Assembly: GCF_006716095.1 (NCBI RefSeq)
Contig: NZ_VFOK01000002.1
Span: 62,001 to 126,000 of the forward strand
Direction of reading: 5' to 3'
Source of the DNA: Barrientosiimonas humi
Lineage (GTDB): Bacteria > Actinomycetota > Actinomycetes > Actinomycetales > Dermatophilaceae
Length of the DNA: 64,000 nt
This document shows, piece after piece, positions 1 through 9,717 of the stretch. The stretch's first letter is position 1, and each line of letters starts with the position of its first letter. Made by a program: the position numbers and the translations under genes. The notes beneath the pieces are model-generated. The model searched no databases. It was given only the letters and a program-made list of their open reading frames with translations, and was not told the origin of the DNA.

Positions 1-1709
1 CGACGGTCTGGGGTCTGGCGGGTCTGCTCGGCGGGGTCATGGCGTACTCCGACCTGTCGGGCACCGCGATCGGCTCGTCGGGCTTCTTCTCCGCCTACTG
101 GACCAACACCTGGCAGCTGGAGCTGCTGCGCGCGCCGGCGATCACCTCGTTCGCGGCGCTGGTGATCGCGCTGCTGTCCTCGATCGAGCGCGGCCGCAAC
201 GCGATGGCGTGGCTGTTCTTCGCGTCGGTCGTCGCGATCCTGCCGCTGGCGCTGGTGGGTCACGCCGCGGGCTCGGCCGACCACGACTCTGCGGTCAACT
301 CGCTGGCCTTCCACCTGGTCGGCGCCACCATCTGGGTCGGCGGTCTGCTGGCGCTGCTGCTGCTGTGGTCGCGGCTCGGCAAGGGCGCGGCGGCGACGGC
401 CGCGCGCTACTCCAGGATCGCGCTCTGGTGCTTCGTGCTGGTCGCGCTGTCCGGCCTGCTGAACGCGGCCGTCCGGCTCGGCGGCTTCGGGGAGCTCACC
501 AGCGACTACGGCATCCTCGTGCTGGCCAAGACCGCGGCGCTGGTGGTGCTCGGCGGGTTCGGCTACCTGCAGCGCGAGCGCGTCATCCGGGTGCTCGAGC
601 GCAGCCCCGACGAGAAGGCGCCGCGCGGCGCGTTCGCCCGGTTCGCCGCGCTCGAGGTGCTCGTCATGGGCGCCACCGTCGGCATCGCGACGGCGCTGGC
701 CCGCACGCCCCCGCCGGGCGGGGAGGAGATCAGCGCCTCCGACCCGGTGCTCGACCGCACCGGATACCCCACGCCGCCCGACTTCACCGTCACCCGGCTG
801 CTGACGATGTGGCGCACCGAGTGGCTGTTCACGACCGTCGCGGTCATCGCGATCGGCGTCTACCTCGCGTGGATGCTGCGGCTGCGCCGCCGCGGCGACT
901 CCTGGCCGATCCACCGCACCATCTGCTGGGTCGCGGGCTGGCTGCTGTTCGTCTACGTCATCGACAGCGGCATCGGCATCTACGGCCGGGTCATGTTCTC
1001 GATCCACATGATCGAGCACATGATCATCTCGATGGGCGTGCCGCTGCTGCTCGTGCTCGGCGCCCCCGTCACTCTCGCGCTGCGGGCGCTGCCCAAGCGC
1101 AAGGACGCCACGCTCGGCCCGCGCGAGCTGATCCTCGCCACGGTGCACTCGCGGGCGACCCGCTTCTTCGGCAACCCGGTCGTGGCGGCGGTGCTGTTCT
1201 TCTTCAGCCTGGTCGTCTTCTACTACTCGCCGCTGTTCGGCCTGGCGCTGCAGACCCACACCGGGCATGTGCTGATGATCGTGCACTTCCTGCTGACCGG
1301 TTATCTGTTCGTCTGGTCGCTCATCGGCGTCGACCCCGGCCCGCCGAAGCTGCCGGCGCCGCTGCGGCTGCTGGTGCTGCTGGTCACGCTCGCCTCGCAC
1401 GCGTTCTTCGGCGTGGCGCTGATGACCGGCACCACCCTGCTCGTGCCGGAGTTCTTCAACGCCCTGCAGCTGCCCTGGGTCCCCGACCCGCTGGACGACC
1501 AGCAGGCCGCCGGCGCGGTCGCGTGGGGCACCGGTGAGCTGCCCACGGTGATCCTCGCCGTGCTGGTGACGGCAGACTGGTTGCGCTCGGACAACAAGGA
1601 GGCCCGGCGCCAGGAGCGTCAGGCCGAGCGTGACGACGACGCCGACCTGAAGGCGTACAACGAATATCTGGCCGGCCGCGCCGGCCGTGGTGGACCGCCC
1701 AAGGAGTGA
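1..1709 (+). CDS. CopD / CtaG-like fusion membrane protein (5' end outside window)
   Basis: This is a polytopic membrane protein whose reading frame is open to the left edge, so the N-terminus lies outside the window. The visible part (about 568 residues) has two halves. The first resembles the CopD copper-import domain (paired helices with the motif FHLVGATIWVGG). The second resembles the CtaG cytochrome c oxidase assembly / caa3-type domain (HMIEHMIISMGVPLLL and HVLMIVHFLLTGYLF, with membrane histidines suited to copper). CopD-CtaG fusions are common in actinobacteria and are thought to deliver copper to cytochrome oxidase; that role is inferred. The charged C-terminal tail is cytoplasmic by the positive-inside rule. 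Its stop codon lies in the ribosome-binding region of the next gene, so the two are probably cotranscribed. Confidence 0.85.
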   Translation, partial: TVWGLAGLLGGVMAYSDLSGTAIGSSGFFSAYWTNTWQLELLRAPAITSFAALVIALLSSIERGRNAMAWLFFASVVAILPLALVGHAAGSADHDSAVNSLAFHLVGATIWVGGLLALLLLWSRLGKGAAATAARYSRIALWCFVLVALSGLLNAAVRLGGFGELTSDYGILVLAKTAALVVLGGFGYLQRERVIRVLERSPDEKAPRGAFARFAALEVLVMGATVGIATALARTPPPGGEEISASDPVLDRTGYPTPPDFTVTRLLTMWRTEWLFTTVAVIAIGVYLAWMLRLRRRGDSWPIHRTICWVAGWLLFVYVIDSGIGIYGRVMFSIHMIEHMIISMGVPLLLVLGAPVTLALRALPKRKDATLGPRELILATVHSRATRFFGNPVVAAVLFFFSLVVFYYSPLFGLALQTHTGHVLMIVHFLLTGYLFVWSLIGVDPGPPKLPAPLRLLVLLVTLASHAFFGVALMTGTTLLVPEFFNALQLPWVPDPLDDQQAAGAVAWGTGELPTVILAVLVTADWLRSDNKEARRQERQAERDDDADLKAYNEYLAGRAGRGGPPKE

Positions 1710-1711
1710 GC

Positions 1712-2506
1712 ATGCGCATCGCCGTGATCCAGCTGGCGTACGACGACAGCGAGTCCGTCGCCGAGCGCACCGAGCGCGCGGCCGGGCTCGTGGAGCAGCA
1801 GCGCGGCCACGACCTCGTGGTGCTGCCCGAGCTGTGGTCGGCGGGCGGGTTCGACTACCGCTCGTGGGAGGAGCGCGCCCAGCAGGTCGACGGTGACGTC
1901 GTGCAGCGCATGGCGCAGGCCGCCCGCGAGATCGGCGCGATGGTGCACGCCGGGTCGATCGTCGAGCGCCCCGGCGACGAGACCGGCCCCGAGGGCAAGG
2001 AGCTGTGGAACACCTCGGTCGTCCTCGACGCCACCGGCGAGCGCGTCGCGACCTACCGCAAGATCCACCGGTTCGGCTTCGGCGGCGGCGAGCCCAAGCT
2101 GATGGAGGCGGGCGAGGACGTCGTGCTGCTCGACCTGCCCGACGGGTCGCGAGGCGCGCTGTCGACCTGCTACGACCTGCGCTTCCCCGAGCTCTATCGG
2201 GCCCAGATCGACCAGGGCGCAACAGTTTTCGTCATTCCCGCCGCGTGGCCGATGGCGCGCGTGGAGCACTGGCGTCTGCTGCTGCGCGCCCGCGCGCTGG
2301 AGGACCAGTGCGTCGTCGTCGGCTGCAACACCGCCGGCACCCACGCGGGCACCGAGATGGGCGGCCACAGCGCCGTCGTCTCGCCCACGGGCGAGGTGCT
2401 GGCCGAGGCCGGTGCGGGCGAGGAGGTGCTGTCGGTCGAGGTCGACACCAGCACGGTCGCCAAGGCCCGCGAGGACTTCCCGGTGCTGGCCGACCGCCGC
2501 CTCTGA
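1712..2506 (+). CDS. carbon-nitrogen hydrolase (nitrilase superfamily)
   Basis: The 264-residue protein is a nitrilase-superfamily amidohydrolase of the Nit2/omega-amidase-like size class. The catalytic triad is visible: Glu40 in LPELW, Lys117 in YRKIHRFGF and Cys153 in [10 protein letters not shown]. It should hydrolyse an amide or a deaminated-glutamine type compound in the cytoplasm; the substrate cannot be read from the sequence. I chose ATG 1712 because AAGGAG at 1701-1706 lies five bases upstream. The in-frame GTG at 1706 would overlap that site. The gene starts right after the CopD/CtaG gene. Confidence 0.88.
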   Translation: MRIAVIQLAYDDSESVAERTERAAGLVEQQRGHDLVVLPELWSAGGFDYRSWEERAQQVDGDVVQRMAQAAREIGAMVHAGSIVERPGDETGPEGKELWNTSVVLDATGERVATYRKIHRFGFGGGEPKLMEAGEDVVLLDLPDGSRGALSTCYDLRFPELYRAQIDQGATVFVIPAAWPMARVEHWRLLLRARALEDQCVVVGCNTAGTHAGTEMGGHSAVVSPTGEVLAEAGAGEEVLSVEVDTSTVAKAREDFPVLADRRL

Positions 2507-2570
2507 CGCCTCCGCAAGGAGGGCCAGGGGGCCGGCCATCCTCGCCGTGGGCTGGGAGGGCGGGGGCTGG

Positions 2571-2576
2571 GATACT
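2571..2576 (+). promoter_or_regulatory. -10 box of a leaderless aroQ transcript
   Basis: GATACT (5 of 6 to TATACT) ends seven bases before the ATG of aroQ and no Shine-Dalgarno sequence is present. This spacing places transcription start at or near the start codon, a common arrangement in actinobacteria. The -35 element is not clear. Confidence 0.45.
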
Positions 2577-2583
2577 GCCGCGC

Positions 2584-3018
2584 ATGGCGATGCGCGTGCT
2601 GGTGGTCAACGGCCCCAACCTCAACCTGCTCGGTCAGCGTGAGCCCGACGTCTACGGCGCGGGCACCCTGGCCGACGCCGAGCAGCGGTGCGTCGCCGTG
2701 GCCGGCGAGCTCGACTGCGAGCTGACCTGGGTGCAGTCCAACCGCGAGGGCGACCTGGTCGACGCGGTGCAGGGCGCCGCCGGGAGCGCGGACGCGCTGA
2801 TCGTCAACGCCGCCGGATACACCCACACCTCGGTCGCGCTGCGCGACGCGCTCGCGGCGGTGGCGCTGCCGTTCGTCGAGGTGCACGTGTCCAACGTGTT
2901 CGCCCGCGACGCCTTCCGGCACCACTCCTACCTGTCCGACCTCGCCTCCGGCGTGATCGTGGGCTGCGGCATCCAGGGTTACGAGCTGGCGTTGCGCCGG
3001 CTGGCCGATTTGGGCTGA
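2584..3018 (+). CDS. aroQ: type II 3-dehydroquinate dehydratase
   Basis: This 144-residue cytoplasmic enzyme converts 3-dehydroquinate to 3-dehydroshikimate, step three of the shikimate pathway. Type II hallmarks are visible: the N-terminal [17 protein letters not shown] motif with the catalytic Tyr, the [18 protein letters not shown] helix region, and VEVHVSN with the catalytic His. Length matches the family (about 145). A second ATG six bases downstream (2590) is also possible. The gene stands apart from other shikimate genes here. Confidence 0.95.
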   Translation: MAMRVLVVNGPNLNLLGQREPDVYGAGTLADAEQRCVAVAGELDCELTWVQSNREGDLVDAVQGAAGSADALIVNAAGYTHTSVALRDALAAVALPFVEVHVSNVFARDAFRHHSYLSDLASGVIVGCGIQGYELALRRLADLG

Positions 3019-3093
3019 CCCGACCCCGACGTACGCCATCGCCGGGCCGCTCCCGCCCGCGCGGCTGCGGCGGTCGCGGCCCCTACCTCAAGA

Positions 3094-3133
3094 ATGCGCG
3101 AGGCGCACAGGCATGCCTGTACGCCTCGCGCAT
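3094..3133. terminator. long bidirectional hairpin between convergent genes
   Basis: A 12-bp perfect stem (ATGCGCGAGGCG pairing with CGCCTCGCGCAT) continues, after one mismatch, into the 14-bp palindrome ACAGGCATGCCTGT. The structure is an almost fully paired 40-base hairpin between aroQ and the convergent acyl-CoA dehydrogenase gene. Only a short T-run follows on the plus strand. Confidence 0.7.
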
Positions 3134-3149
3134 CTTTGCGCTGCTCGGG

Positions 3150-5003
3150 TCAGAACGCGGCCTCGGGCAGCTCCATCAGCTCCAGGTTGACGCCCTCGGC
3201 GATCACCCGATCGGCGGCGAGGCGCGGGAGGACGGTCTGCGCGAAGAACTTCGCGGCCGCGACCTTGCCGGTGTAGAACGCCTCGTCCTTGCCGGCGTCG
3301 CCCGCGTCGAGCCGGGCCTGGGCGACCTCGGCCTGGCGCAGCAGCAGCCAGCCGATGATCACGTCACCCGCGCCCATCAGCAGCCGCACCGAGTTGAGGC
3401 CGACCTTGTAGGCCTCCTCGGGCTGGTCCATCGCCGCCATGGCGTGGCCGCCCATGACGCCGAGGATCGCCTGGAAGTCGTCGACGGCCTTGCCGAGCAG
3501 CTCGCGCTCGGTCTTCAGCGTGTCGTCGCCGGCGCCGCCCTTGACGGTCGCGGCGATCTCCTGGGCGAGCCAGCCGATGGCCTGACCCTGGTCCTTGATG
3601 ATCTTGCGGAAGAAGAAGTCGAGCGACTGGATCGCCGTGGTGCCCTCGTAGAGGGTGTCGATCTTGGCGTCGCGGATGTACTGCTCGACGGGGTAGTCCT
3701 GCAGGAAGCCCGAACCGCCGAAGGTCTGCAGCGACTCGGTGCCGAGCAGCACCCACGCCCGCTCCGAGCCCACGCCCTTGACGATCGGCAGCAGCAGGTC
3801 GTTGACCCGCTGGGCGAGGTAGGCCGGCGAGTCCTGCGCGACCGTCTCGCTGCCGGTGCGCAGCTGCTCGACGTCGACGGTGTCCTGCTGCGAGGCGGTG
3901 AAGATCACCAGCGCGCGCAGGCCCTCGGCGTACGCCTTCTGCAGCATCAGCGACCGGCGCACGTCGGGGTGGTGGGTGATCGTGACGCGCGGCGCGTCCT
4001 TGGCCGGGGTGGTCATGTCGGCGCCCTGCACGCGCTCCTTGGCGTAGTCGAGCGCGTTGAGGTAACCGGTCGACAGGGTCGCGATCGCCTTGGTGCCCAC
4101 CAGCATTCGCGCGTGCTCGATGACGCGGAACATCTGGGCGATGCCGTTGTGCTCGTCGCCGAGCAGGGTGCCGGTGGCCGGCTCCTTGTCGCCGAACGTC
4201 AGCTCGCAGGTGGTCGAGACCTTCAGGCCCATCTTGTGCTCGACGTTGGTGACGTAGGCGCCGTTGCGCTCGCCCAGCTCGCCGGTCTCCAGGTCGACGT
4301 GGAACTTGGGGACGATGAACAGCGACAGGCCCTTGGTGCCCGGGCCGGCGCCCTCGGGGCGGGCGAGCACGAAGTGGATGACGTTGTCGACCATGTCGGA
4401 CTCGGCCGAGGTGATGAAGCGCTTCACGCCCGTGACGTTCCAGGTGCCGTCGTCGTTCTGCGCGGCCTTGGTGCGGCCGGCGCCCACGTCGGAGCCCGCG
4501 TCGGGCTCGGTCAGCACCATCGTGCAGTGCCAGCCCTTCTCGACGATCCACCGAGCCAGCTTCTTCTGCTCGTCGGTGCCGAGGACGTACAGCAGCTTGG
4601 CGAAGGCGTAGCTCGCGGCGTACATCGCGATCGCCGGGTTGGCGCCGAGCACCATCTCGTTCATCGCCCACTTCAGCGACGGCGGCGCGACCGTGCCGTC
4701 GAGCTCGCCCGGGACGTCGACGGCCCAGAAGCCGGAGTCGATGTAGGCCTGGTAGCTCTTCTTGAAGCTCTCGGGGATCTGTACGTCGGTGGTCGCCGGG
4801 TCGTAGACCGGCGGGTGGCGGTCGGCGTCGTCGAACGAGGCGGCCAGGTCGTTCTCGGCCAGGACCGACATCTGCTGCAGCATCTCGCGCGCGGTGTCGG
4901 CGTCGAGCTCGGCGTAGGGCCCGGCCCCCAGGACGTCCTCGCGCCCGAAGACCTCGAAGAGGTTGAACTCCAGGTCGCGCACGTTGCTCTTGTAGTGACC
5001 CAC
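3150..5003 (-). CDS. acyl-CoA dehydrogenase (long, about 600-residue class)
   Basis: The 617-residue protein is a FAD-dependent acyl-CoA dehydrogenase that would carry out the first oxidation step of fatty-acid beta-oxidation and pass electrons to ETF. Visible signs are the opening [15 protein letters not shown], typical of this large FadE class, the FAD/substrate motif [10 protein letters not shown], the [17 protein letters not shown] segment, and LYEGTTAIQ with the usual catalytic Glu. It is longer than the 380-residue short class because of a C-terminal extension. I chose GTG 5003 because GAAGGAG lies six bases upstream; the in-frame ATG at 5024 overlaps that site. Two TTAC-N6-GTAM palindromes precede it, which suggests a TetR-type repressor. 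Substrate chain length cannot be told. Confidence 0.9.
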   Translation of the reverse strand: MGHYKSNVRDLEFNLFEVFGREDVLGAGPYAELDADTAREMLQQMSVLAENDLAASFDDADRHPPVYDPATTDVQIPESFKKSYQAYIDSGFWAVDVPGELDGTVAPPSLKWAMNEMVLGANPAIAMYAASYAFAKLLYVLGTDEQKKLARWIVEKGWHCTMVLTEPDAGSDVGAGRTKAAQNDDGTWNVTGVKRFITSAESDMVDNVIHFVLARPEGAGPGTKGLSLFIVPKFHVDLETGELGERNGAYVTNVEHKMGLKVSTTCELTFGDKEPATGTLLGDEHNGIAQMFRVIEHARMLVGTKAIATLSTGYLNALDYAKERVQGADMTTPAKDAPRVTITHHPDVRRSLMLQKAYAEGLRALVIFTASQQDTVDVEQLRTGSETVAQDSPAYLAQRVNDLLLPIVKGVGSERAWVLLGTESLQTFGGSGFLQDYPVEQYIRDAKIDTLYEGTTAIQSLDFFFRKIIKDQGQAIGWLAQEIAATVKGGAGDDTLKTERELLGKAVDDFQAILGVMGGHAMAAMDQPEEAYKVGLNSVRLLMGAGDVIIGWLLLRQAEVAQARLDAGDAGKDEAFYTGKVAAAKFFAQTVLPRLAADRVIAEGVNLELMELPEAAF

Positions 5004-5024
5004 TGATGGCTCCTTCGGCCGCAT

Positions 5025-5040
5025 GTTACTCGTCGGTACG
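5025..5040. promoter_or_regulatory. operator-like palindrome 1 of the acyl-CoA dehydrogenase gene
   Basis: TTACTCGTCGGTAC at 5026-5039 has TAC/GTA half-sites around a six-base centre. It is a weaker version of the site 12 bases further upstream and lies 22-36 bases before the start codon. Confidence 0.45.
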
Positions 5041-5047
5041 AATCCCC

Positions 5048-5064
5048 ATATTACTCGCTGGTAA
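5048..5064. promoter_or_regulatory. operator-like palindrome 2 overlapping a putative -10 box
   Basis: TTACTCGCTGGTAA at 5051-5064 is a dyad with TTAC/GTAA arms. On the minus strand it overlaps TAATAT, a plausible -10 box at 5053-5048, so a bound protein would block RNA polymerase. It differs by one base from the site before the EtfD-like gene at 53367-53380. Confidence 0.6.
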
Positions 5065-5134
5065 AGGCAGGGTGCGGCGGAGTACGGACTTACCTCGGCG
5101 TAGGTCCTGCTGGTCAGGGGAGGGCCGCCCCTCC

Positions 5135-6628
5135 TCAGCGGGAGGTCAGCAGGCGGAACTCGTTGCCGCAGGTCACCAGCGCCCAGTCCGCGCCCAGCGC
5201 CTCCACGTCGCCCAGGCCGGCGCAGGACATCGACGCGAGCTGCTGCCCGGTGCGTGGTGCCAGCAGCTCGACGGTGCGCCCGGGGTTGTCATCCGTGTGC
5301 GGCGAGAACGGGTTGTTGCTCGACGGGAGGTCTTGACCGACGCGTACGACGGACTCGCCCACCGTCACGTCGTTGCCGACGTCGGGCGAGGGGGTGAGCG
5401 ACCAGAGCCGTCGCCCGGTCACGGGGTCGACGGCGACCGGGTCGGAGTCGTCGAGGCTGAGCGCGGCCTGGGGCGTGGTGAGGTCGCCGGTCGCGTAGGG
5501 CATCGGTCGCGCGGTGGCGCTCGCGAGGTCGAGCGTCCAGCCGAACCCGGCCTCGCTCCCGTGCTCCCGTGAGAGGAACACCTGGTCGCCGACCAGCGTC
5601 CTCGCCGACGAGACCCGGTCGCACGGTCCGGTGGGCACGGTGGAGCGCACTCGGGTGGCGTCGAGGACGAACCACCGGCAGCGGTTGCCGCCGGTGTCGA
5701 GCGCCCAGACGTAGCGCCCCTGCGCCACGACCCGCGACATGCGGTCGCCGCTCGGGTCGTCCACGCGCTGGCGGCGCTGGCCGGTGTCGGCGTCCACCAG
5801 GGTCACCCGCTGCCGCCCGACCGGGCGCTCGACGACGGGCACCACCGTCGGGAGGGTCAGGTCGGGGCCGCTGGGGGCCTCGGGGTCCCAGATCTCGGCC
5901 GGGCTGTCGCGTTCGTACGTCATCGTCCAGCGACGCTCGCCGCGCTGCCCGACGCCTTCGAGGCGACAGCGGTTCGAGGGGTCGAGGGAGCAGGTCTCCA
6001 GGACCGTGGTCAGGGCCGTCGCGGCGACCACGTAGCTCGTGGGGCGCTCCCAGCGCAGCGCGCCGTCGGCCGACAGTCGCAGGACCCGTTCTGGTCCGTT
6101 GTCCGAGTCGACCTTGAGGATCACCGAGCCGTCCTCGGCGACCTGCAAGCGACCGAGCATCAGATTGCGCGACCAGGGGGCGCGCGCGGGGAACCGGCGT
6201 GACCACAGGTGCTTGCCGGAGCGGATGTCGCGCACCTCGAGCCACGAGGGCTCCCCGGCTGTGGCGCTGTCGGTGCGCAGGTACACCCTGTCGCCGACCA
6301 CGGTCGGCGTCTCGCTGCGGTAGGGCATCGTCCACGCGACGTCCCGGCGCTCGGACTGGTAGGCCAGCCACCACGGCACCCCGACGCCGACGGCGGCCAC
6401 GAGCACGCTCGCGACGACCGGCAGCACGAGCCGACCGGGGCCCTCGCTGGGCCGCTCCGGCGCGGCCGGGCGCAGCCGGCGGACGAACCAGCCCGCGGCG
6501 AACCCGCCGACCGCGCACGCCGCCACGTGGGCCGCCACGCCCTGACTGGTCATCCAGGCCAGCGTGCCCACCACCAGGGCCACGATCAGCCACAGCGTCG
6601 GAGCGACGAGTCGGCGGACCACCGTCAA
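5135..6628 (-). CDS. membrane-anchored PQQ-like beta-propeller protein
   Basis: The 497-residue protein has three hydrophobic segments in the first 90 residues (about 9-30, 33-50 and 66-88). A large extracytoplasmic domain of repeated short strands follows, with motifs such as [19 protein letters not shown] and [10 protein letters not shown]. These W-containing repeats are typical of PQQ-like (outer-membrane BamB/quinoprotein-like) propellers. No cofactor-binding or catalytic residues stand out, so a scaffolding or sensing role outside the cell is as likely as enzymatic activity. The start GTG/ATG region is not decided by a clear ribosome site. It is separated from both neighbours and looks monocistronic. 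Confidence 0.75.
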   Translation of the reverse strand: MTVVRRLVAPTLWLIVALVVGTLAWMTSQGVAAHVAACAVGGFAAGWFVRRLRPAAPERPSEGPGRLVLPVVASVLVAAVGVGVPWWLAYQSERRDVAWTMPYRSETPTVVGDRVYLRTDSATAGEPSWLEVRDIRSGKHLWSRRFPARAPWSRNLMLGRLQVAEDGSVILKVDSDNGPERVLRLSADGALRWERPTSYVVAATALTTVLETCSLDPSNRCRLEGVGQRGERRWTMTYERDSPAEIWDPEAPSGPDLTLPTVVPVVERPVGRQRVTLVDADTGQRRQRVDDPSGDRMSRVVAQGRYVWALDTGGNRCRWFVLDATRVRSTVPTGPCDRVSSARTLVGDQVFLSREHGSEAGFGWTLDLASATARPMPYATGDLTTPQAALSLDDSDPVAVDPVTGRRLWSLTPSPDVGNDVTVGESVVRVGQDLPSSNNPFSPHTDDNPGRTVELLAPRTGQQLASMSCAGLGDVEALGADWALVTCGNEFRLLTSR

Positions 6629-6715
6629 CCCTTACCAGGTCCGGCGGTCGCGCTCACGCTCGTCGGCCCGGCGTGACGGCATCCGCCCGCGGGGCGTTCA
6701 GGCGGCGGGGCATCG

Positions 6716-8089
6716 TCAGCGCCCCCGCAGGGCGGACTCGAGCCACCGGGCCGCGCGCAGCACCCCGAGGTCGTCGAAGCGGCGGCCGGCGACCTGCACC
6801 CCGACCGTGCGCCCGTCGGCGGTGCGCCCGGCGTCAGCCGTCGCCGCGGGCTGGCCGGACATGTTGAGCGGCACGGTGAACCCGATGTGCGCCATCGCGG
6901 TGTCGCCCTCGCCCCACGGCATCGGCCACTCGGCGGGGAAGGCCGCCATGGGCGCGACGGGAGACAGGACGATGTCGTACGCCTGGGTCGCCGCCACCGT
7001 GCGCGCCCGGATGGTGTTGGTCGCGGTGTAGCACTGCATCAGCCGGGTGCCCGGGGTGTCGGCGGCCGCCGTGGCCCAGCGCGCGATGAACGGCAGCACC
7101 CGCTCGCGCTGCTCCGGCGGCAGGGCGACGAGGTCGACGTAGGACCGCACGCGCCAGAACGTGTCGAGGTCGGCCAGCAGGTCGTCGGTCATCCACGGTT
7201 CGAGGGGTACGACCTCCGCGCCGGCGTCGCCGAGCGCACCGGCGGCGCGCTCGACCACCGCCCGCACCTCGGGGTCGACCGGCATGCCGCAGCCGGCGTC
7301 GAGCAGCAGCCCCACCCGCACTGATCGAGGCTCGAATCCCGAAGTGTCCCAGTCGATCTCGGCCGGCGGCAGGCTCGCCCAGTCGCGCGGGTCGGGCTGC
7401 GCGATGACCGACATGAGCAGCGCGAGGTCGTCCACCGTGCGGGCCATCGGCCCGGCGACGCGGCCGAGGTAGGGCACGTCGATCGGCACCCGCCCGTCCG
7501 ACGGCTTGAGCGTCGCAAGCCCCAGCCAGGTGCCGGGCAGCCGGATCGAGCCGCCGATGTCGGTGCCGACGTGCAGCGGGCCGAACCCGCCGGCCGCGGC
7601 CGCGCCGGCGCCCGAGCTCGACCCGCCCGTCGTGAGCCTCGGGTCGAGCGGGCTGCGGGTGATCCCGTGCAGCGACGAGACGCCGGAGGAGAGCATCCCC
7701 CAGTCGGGCATCACCGTCGACCCGAGCACGACCGCGCCCGACTCCAGCACGCGGTCGGTGATCGGGGCGTTGCGGTCGGGCACCACCGGCGTGACCCCGG
7801 CGTTGCCCGCCGGCATGGGCACGCCGGCGCGGGCGACGTTCTCCTTCAGCGTGATCGGGACACCGTCGATGGGGCCGAGCGGTTCGCCCACCCGCCAGCG
7901 GGCCTCGCTCTGCTGCGCCGCGCGCTCGGACTCCAGCGCGTCGCGCTGCCAGAACGCGTTGACCGTCGGCTCCAGCTCGGCGATGCGGCGCTGCACCGCG
8001 CGGTGGACCTCGACCGGGGAGAGGTCACCACCGGCGTACGCCCGCACCAGCTCGGTCGCGCTCAGCCACACCAATCCGTCATCGACCAC
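6716..8089 (-). CDS. amidase (amidase-signature family)
   Basis: The 457-residue protein has the Ser-Ser-Lys triad of amidase-signature enzymes: Lys82 in PITLKENV, the Gly/Ser loop TTGGSSSGAG (cis-Ser about 157-158) and the nucleophile Ser181 in GTDIGGSIRLP. It hydrolyses a carboxamide in the cytoplasm. The family includes GatA, aryl/acyl amidases and NylA, and the substrate is unknown here. I chose GTG 8089, where homology to the family's N-terminus starts; the frame stays open to 8413 but that part is low-complexity and runs into the divergent transporter gene. It is divergent, with 91 bases between starts, from a peptide-type transporter operon that also encodes a peptidase and two dehydrogenases. 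This suggests a shared substrate. Confidence 0.88.
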   Translation of the reverse strand: MVDDGLVWLSATELVRAYAGGDLSPVEVHRAVQRRIAELEPTVNAFWQRDALESERAAQQSEARWRVGEPLGPIDGVPITLKENVARAGVPMPAGNAGVTPVVPDRNAPITDRVLESGAVVLGSTVMPDWGMLSSGVSSLHGITRSPLDPRLTTGGSSSGAGAAAAGGFGPLHVGTDIGGSIRLPGTWLGLATLKPSDGRVPIDVPYLGRVAGPMARTVDDLALLMSVIAQPDPRDWASLPPAEIDWDTSGFEPRSVRVGLLLDAGCGMPVDPEVRAVVERAAGALGDAGAEVVPLEPWMTDDLLADLDTFWRVRSYVDLVALPPEQRERVLPFIARWATAAADTPGTRLMQCYTATNTIRARTVAATQAYDIVLSPVAPMAAFPAEWPMPWGEGDTAMAHIGFTVPLNMSGQPAATADAGRTADGRTVGVQVAGRRFDDLGVLRAARWLESALRGR

Positions 8090-8180
8090 CGCACCATCTT
8101 GGCGGCGCGGCCTGGTGATTTGGGCCAGGATGGGACGCACCGCGGCGCGCAGGTGGCGCCGCCTCGCCCTGGGAGTGCCC

Positions 8181-9716
8181 GTGACCCGCAAGATCGCCCT
8201 CGTCAGCTCGGTCGTCGGGCTGTCGCTGCTCACCGCCGCGTGCAACGCCGGCTCGGGCGGCGGCGCCGGCTCCTCCTCCGCCAGCGGCTCCGGCTCGGGT
8301 GCGTCCGGCCCGTCCGGCGAGTCGGTCACGATCGGCCTGGTGGCCGAGCCGGCGAGCCTCGACTTCACCAAGAACGACGGCGCGGCCATCCCGCAGGTCG
8401 AGCTCGGCAACATCTACGAGACGCTCGTCAAGCAGGACCAGAGCGGCAAGATCGTGCCCGGCCTCGCCGAGAAGTGGACCGTCTCGCCCGACCGGGAGAC
8501 CTACACCTTCGACCTGCGGCCGGACGTCACCTTCACCGGCGGCCAGAAGCTCACCGCCGACGACGTCGTGTGGTCGATCAACCAGGTGAAGTCGGCCTGG
8601 ACCATCGCCATCAAGGCCAAGATGGACCCGGTCTCCAAGGCCGAGAAGGTCGGCGACAACCAGGTGCGCGTGACGCTCAGCCAGCCCAGCAACAGCTGGC
8701 TGTTCAACATGACCACCCGGGTGGGTGCGATCTTCAGCCGCACCGCGGCCGACCAGCTCGCCACCAAGCCGGTCGGCACCGGCCCGTACGCCTTCAGCAC
8801 CTGGCGCCGCGGCGACTCGATCGTGCTGACCCGCAACGAGGACTACTGGGGCAAGAAGCCCTACTTCAAGACCGTCACGCTGAAGTACTTCAAGGACCCG
8901 ACCGCGCTCAACAACGCGCTGCGCTCCAAGACCATCAACGTCATCGGCACCGTGCAGGCGCCGGAGTCGCTCGGCCAGTTCCCGACGAGCCAGTACCAAG
9001 TCATCGAGGGGACGACCAACGGCGAGGTCGTGCTGTCGATGAACTCCTCGCGAGCTCCCTTCAACGACAAGCGAGTTCGCCAGGCCGTGCGATACGGCAT
9101 CAACCACCGGGCGCTCCTCGACACCTGCTGGGCCGGGCGCGGTCAGCTCATCGGCTCGATGGTGCCGCCCACCGACCCCTGGTACGAAGACCTCACCAAG
9201 GTCACGCCGTACGACCAGGCCAAGGCCAAGCAGCTGCTGCAGCAGGCCGGCAAGACCGGCACCACCGTCCGGCTGCGGCTGCCGTCGCTGCCCTACGCGC
9301 AGTCGTGCGGGCCGGTCGTGAAGAGCATGCTCGAGCAGGTCGGGTTCAAGGTGCAGACCGACACCCTGGAGTTCCCCGCCGCGTGGCTGACGACCGTCTT
9401 CACCAACAGCGACTACGACCTGTCGATGGTGTCGCACGTCGAACCCCGTGACCTGCCAACGGTTTTCGGCGACCCTGACTACTACACCCACTTCAGCAAC
9501 CCGCAGATGGCCGGGCTGCTCAAGGCCGCCGACACGGGCACCCCGCAGCAGGAGACCGCCAGCATGAAGAAGGCCGCGCGGCTCATCGCCGACGACGCCG
9601 GCGCCGACTTCCTGTTCCTGCTCCCGAACCTGATCGTCGCCGACAAGAACATCACCGGCCTCCCCAAGAACGCCATCACCGAGGGCTTCGACCTGTCGAC
9701 GCTGGGCCGCTCCTGA
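8181..9716 (+). CDS. extracellular solute-binding lipoprotein, family 5 (peptide/nickel type)
   Basis: The 511-residue lipoprotein has a short signal ending in the lipobox LTAAC (Cys21), followed by a Gly/Ser-rich linker. The SBP family 5 fold is marked by the EPASLDFTKNDG start, LAEKWTVSPDRETYTFDLR and GTGPYAFSTWRRGDSIVLTRNEDYWG. It should capture peptides or related compounds for the permeases encoded just downstream. GTG 8181 is preceded by GGGAG at 8171-8175. The stop is one base before the next start, so it leads an eight-gene coupled operon. Confidence 0.92.
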   Translation: MTRKIALVSSVVGLSLLTAACNAGSGGGAGSSSASGSGSGASGPSGESVTIGLVAEPASLDFTKNDGAAIPQVELGNIYETLVKQDQSGKIVPGLAEKWTVSPDRETYTFDLRPDVTFTGGQKLTADDVVWSINQVKSAWTIAIKAKMDPVSKAEKVGDNQVRVTLSQPSNSWLFNMTTRVGAIFSRTAADQLATKPVGTGPYAFSTWRRGDSIVLTRNEDYWGKKPYFKTVTLKYFKDPTALNNALRSKTINVIGTVQAPESLGQFPTSQYQVIEGTTNGEVVLSMNSSRAPFNDKRVRQAVRYGINHRALLDTCWAGRGQLIGSMVPPTDPWYEDLTKVTPYDQAKAKQLLQQAGKTGTTVRLRLPSLPYAQSCGPVVKSMLEQVGFKVQTDTLEFPAAWLTTVFTNSDYDLSMVSHVEPRDLPTVFGDPDYYTHFSNPQMAGLLKAADTGTPQQETASMKKAARLIADDAGADFLFLLPNLIVADKNITGLPKNAITEGFDLSTLGRS

Positions 9717-9717
9717 C

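Noticed and set aside
2688-5006. 772-residue plus-strand frame across aroQ and the acyl-CoA dehydrogenase gene
   Set aside because: It crosses a terminator hairpin and has no domain; both known genes explain the region.
8090-8413. N-terminal extension of the amidase by 108 residues
   Set aside because: Pro/Glu-rich and antisense to the signal peptide of the divergent binding protein; the amidase family begins at about 8089.
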